DNA from: CAYFSC01 sp964345695
GTDB taxonomy: Bacteria; Bacteroidota; Rhodothermia; Rhodothermales; Salinibacteraceae
DNA: 8,688 nucleotides
Assembly: GCA_964345695.1 (NCBI GenBank)
Contig: CAYFSC010000129.1
Span: 1-8,688, forward strand
Direction of reading: 5' to 3'
Translations under genes and position numbers: made by a program
Notes under the pieces: generated by a model
What the model was told of the DNA's origin: nothing
The model's database searches: none
The model's input: the letters and a program-made list of their open reading frames with translations, nothing else
Part shown: positions 8,101 through 8,688 of the stretch, piece by piece
Layout: each line of letters begins with the position of its first letter
Numbering within the stretch: position 1 is the stretch's first letter

Positions 8101-8270
8101 GCCGCACCGATTTGCTCGTCCTCGATGACGACGTTTGCGCCGGGCAAGGGCTCGCCCGTGTCACCGGCCGTCACCTGTCCTGTAATGGTGGCCTGTTGCG
8201 CCAGGGCCACCCCAGGGATAAGCAGGAGGGCGGCGACCCAAGACAGCAGTCGTGTAGCTTGGTTCTTCAT
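5184..8270 (-). CDS. SusC/RagA-family TonB-dependent outer-membrane transporter
   Basis: The gene encodes 1028 residues and is complete. Start 8270 is supported by AGAGGT seven bases upstream and by a signal peptide (cleavage near VALA-QQ, residue 24). Domains in order: a carboxypeptidase-regulatory-like beta-sandwich (about 27-105, with GEPLPGANVVIE and GTYTVRASFVGY); a TonB box DEVVVVGYG (111-119); a plug domain (about 120-250) with PLYVVDGTPI and the family signature LKGASATAIYGSRAANGVV; and a long beta-barrel ending in VQLQF with a terminal Phe. No N-terminal secretin/TonB short domain is present, so direct signalling to a FecR-type anti-sigma factor is unlikely. The only two cysteines are C298 and C304 in the early barrel, a possible extracellular disulfide. 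The protein imports an unknown ligand, probably an oligosaccharide, peptide or other large nutrient, powered by TonB-ExbBD. It is first in the operon with SusD. Confidence 0.97.
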   Translation of the reverse strand: MKNQATRLLSWVAALLLIPGVALAQQATITGQVTAGDTGEPLPGANVVIEDEQIGAATQRNGQYALEVDPGTYTVRASFVGYTAATAEISVSAGETVQQNFELAADYAGMDEVVVVGYGQQQREELTGSISSISAADIEDIGSVGSPEQLLQGQAGVQVTTTSGLAGGAVNVSVRGVASINGSSQPLYVVDGTPITSSDTGGGFGQETNALSTLNSQDIQSIEVLKGASATAIYGSRAANGVVLITTKKGSSSGERSVSASYQVGAVQSTAQYDEKIVNGPQWAELHQESVFNFVEFCDGFSFCGQDPQAFEDAIGAPLETAFGFTAQPFPEPSEAETFPWLDEAEETGVAQQANVSVRGGDQDTQYFISGTFSKDESFVKTNQFDRFSGRINVSQEATDWLQVGTNTSITRTQNFQAASDNLVAGVLTSSALMPPIVPIRNEDGTFNFNNPWNIADNVLGSSELNNSDIRNWRILSTTFVEAQPLSSLTLRAEGGIDALIIDEFQRFDRRTTDGQPTGFGSQIYRDERRYSIRGTATYNRSFAGRHDLNVVAGTSFEDSRRNNVFAEAQDFPSQSFRNVASGASPLTTFASVSRKDGLASFFGRATYTLDGKYILEGSLRTDGSSRFGEDSEWGTFGSGSFAYRLGQEAFMQRFDWLSNLKLRGGIGWVGNNNIGGFFPQLTLASGGADYNQAPGLALAQLGNPQLQWEQKRAIEGGLDLGVFNDRIFLTATYYNEATTELILNKQLPLNSGFGSVTQNAGEVVNQGVELQLETQNFVGDFRWTTSINATFNDNEVQELVGGEPIISDPQRAVEGEPFRFFLPKFIGVDPETGQPQFRAADGGVTNNPGGEDRFLTGQILPSWTGGFTNTFNYKGFDLRTQFTFEQGHDVLNSTKSFLMLTATFGLHEDALDRWQEPGDQTDVPRLTFGDIVDNSTRNSTRFLEDASYLRLQNLTFGYTLPDRLVRDFGVERLRVYFQGTNLLTFDELSIGDPEGSFAGQQGVLARGELFFTPPQQRTFTGGVQLQF

Positions 8271-8277
8271 GTCTTGT

Positions 8278-8283
8278 ACCTCT
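8278..8283 (-). promoter_or_regulatory. Ribosome binding site of the SusC gene
   Basis: AGAGGT on the minus strand lies seven bases before the ATG at 8270 and matches the anti-Shine-Dalgarno core well. It is the only strong ribosome binding site in front of a gene in this window; the other genes have weak or none. Confidence 0.7.
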
Positions 8284-8329
8284 GGTGTGCTCGAAAAAAC
8301 GATGAGTGATGGCTACGGAGCCGACCGAT

Positions 8330-8351
8330 CCTCGATGTAGGGCCGTCGAGG
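8330..8351. promoter_or_regulatory. Candidate operator-like inverted repeat upstream of SusC
   Basis: CCTCGA at 8330-8335 and TCGAGG at 8346-8351 are perfect inverted half-sites whose centres are 16 bases apart, 60 to 81 bases upstream of the SusC start codon. Size and position would suit a dimeric regulator, but a 6-bp inverted repeat is common by chance in GC-rich DNA. Confidence 0.25.
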
Positions 8352-8688
8352 GGACAGCAGTTTTCGTATCGGCGACTCGCTCCTGCGTCCCCAAGAACGC
8401 CTCGCGACACGGATTTCCGGTCGCACGGCTGCTCTCCAAAATGAAAGAAGCAGCGGGTGTGGGGAGATTCTGCATGGACAACTCGGGACGCAGGGATTTG
8501 CGTACAGACGGGATCGAACGCCTCCAGGCGGAAGCGCCTCCCGTGGCCTCACCGTGCGGATTTCTCCTCGAAGGGCAAAAGCGCTGCCACGCGAGGATTG
8601 CGAAGATTCTGCCGCTTGCACTGATGAGGACGATTTCCTTTGTTCATCTACGCCAAGCGCTCTGCCCGAGGATTGCCTCTCGCCCCCC

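Larger units (their letters stand above)
8271..8688. other. Upstream region of the SusC-SusD operon, no convincing gene
   Basis: This 418-base stretch runs from the SusC start to the right edge. Two long open frames cross it: a plus-strand one from ATG 8441 to the edge, and a minus-strand one from the edge to about 8315. Both have unconvincing, arginine-rich or low-complexity translations, and the plus one has only about two thirds G or C at third positions, lower than the clear genes appear to be. An inverted repeat CCTCGA/TCGAGG with a 10-base spacer lies at 8330-8351. A cluster of mutually exclusive short hairpins (CGCCT, AGGCG, CGCCT) lies at 8519-8539. No promoter consensus could be confidently placed, but the operon promoter should be here. 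Confidence 0.55.

Noticed and set aside
6327..8309. Plus-strand open frame of 660 codons opposite the SusC gene
   Set aside because: It is antisense to conserved SusC signature regions, and its composition is typical of a shadow frame in high-GC DNA.
8519..8539. Short-repeat cluster considered as a CRISPR-like or tandem array
   Set aside because: There are only two 7-base direct copies with an inverted 5-base match between them, and no regular spacing or further units.
8441..8688. Plus-strand frame open from an ATG to the right edge (82 codons)
   Set aside because: Third-position GC is only about two thirds, there is no Shine-Dalgarno, and the translation shows no signal or domain. It could be revived if the frame continues into a long gene beyond the edge.

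Overview
The window looks like chromosomal DNA from a GC-rich member of the Bacteroidota/Rhodothermota group, probably Salinibacter or a close relative. This is inferred from three things: a SusC/SusD outer-membrane uptake pair, a GWxTD-domain protein, and high GC with fairly acidic exported proteins. No rRNA or other taxonomic marker gene is present, so the genus is a guess.

Layout from left to right: (1) bases 2-61 appear to be the last 19 codons of a plus-strand gene that enters from the left edge. (2) A plus-strand gene at 331-888 encodes a small unrecognised lipoprotein. (3) It converges on a minus-strand gene at 1083-3179 for a secreted GWxTD-domain protein. The gap between them holds a REP-like palindromic repeat. 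(4) The 463-base gap at 3180-3642 has no gene. It holds a MITE-like element (3254-3451) with 12-bp terminal inverted repeats and a nested 14-bp inverted repeat. It also holds a very strong intrinsic terminator (3531-3573, minus strand) with an accessory hairpin. (5) A minus-strand operon follows, with a SusC-family TonB-dependent transporter (5184-8270) first and a SusD-family lipoprotein (3643-5058) second, separated by 125 bases that contain a 13-bp hairpin. (6) 8271-8688 is the upstream region of the operon; I see no convincing gene in it.

The SusC and SusD proteins should work together at the outer membrane: SusD is the surface lipoprotein lid that captures ligand, and SusC is the TonB-driven barrel that imports it. 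No carbohydrate-active enzyme, peptidase, sigma/anti-sigma pair or other regulator lies within the window, so the substrate cannot be read from context. The GWxTD gene is transcribed in the same direction but lies beyond the terminator, so it is probably an independent unit. The window is mostly ordinary accessory uptake genes. The most interesting parts are non-coding (the MITE-like element, the intercistronic hairpin and the REP-like repeat), along with a divergent GWxTD signature and isolated close cysteine pairs in three of the exported proteins.
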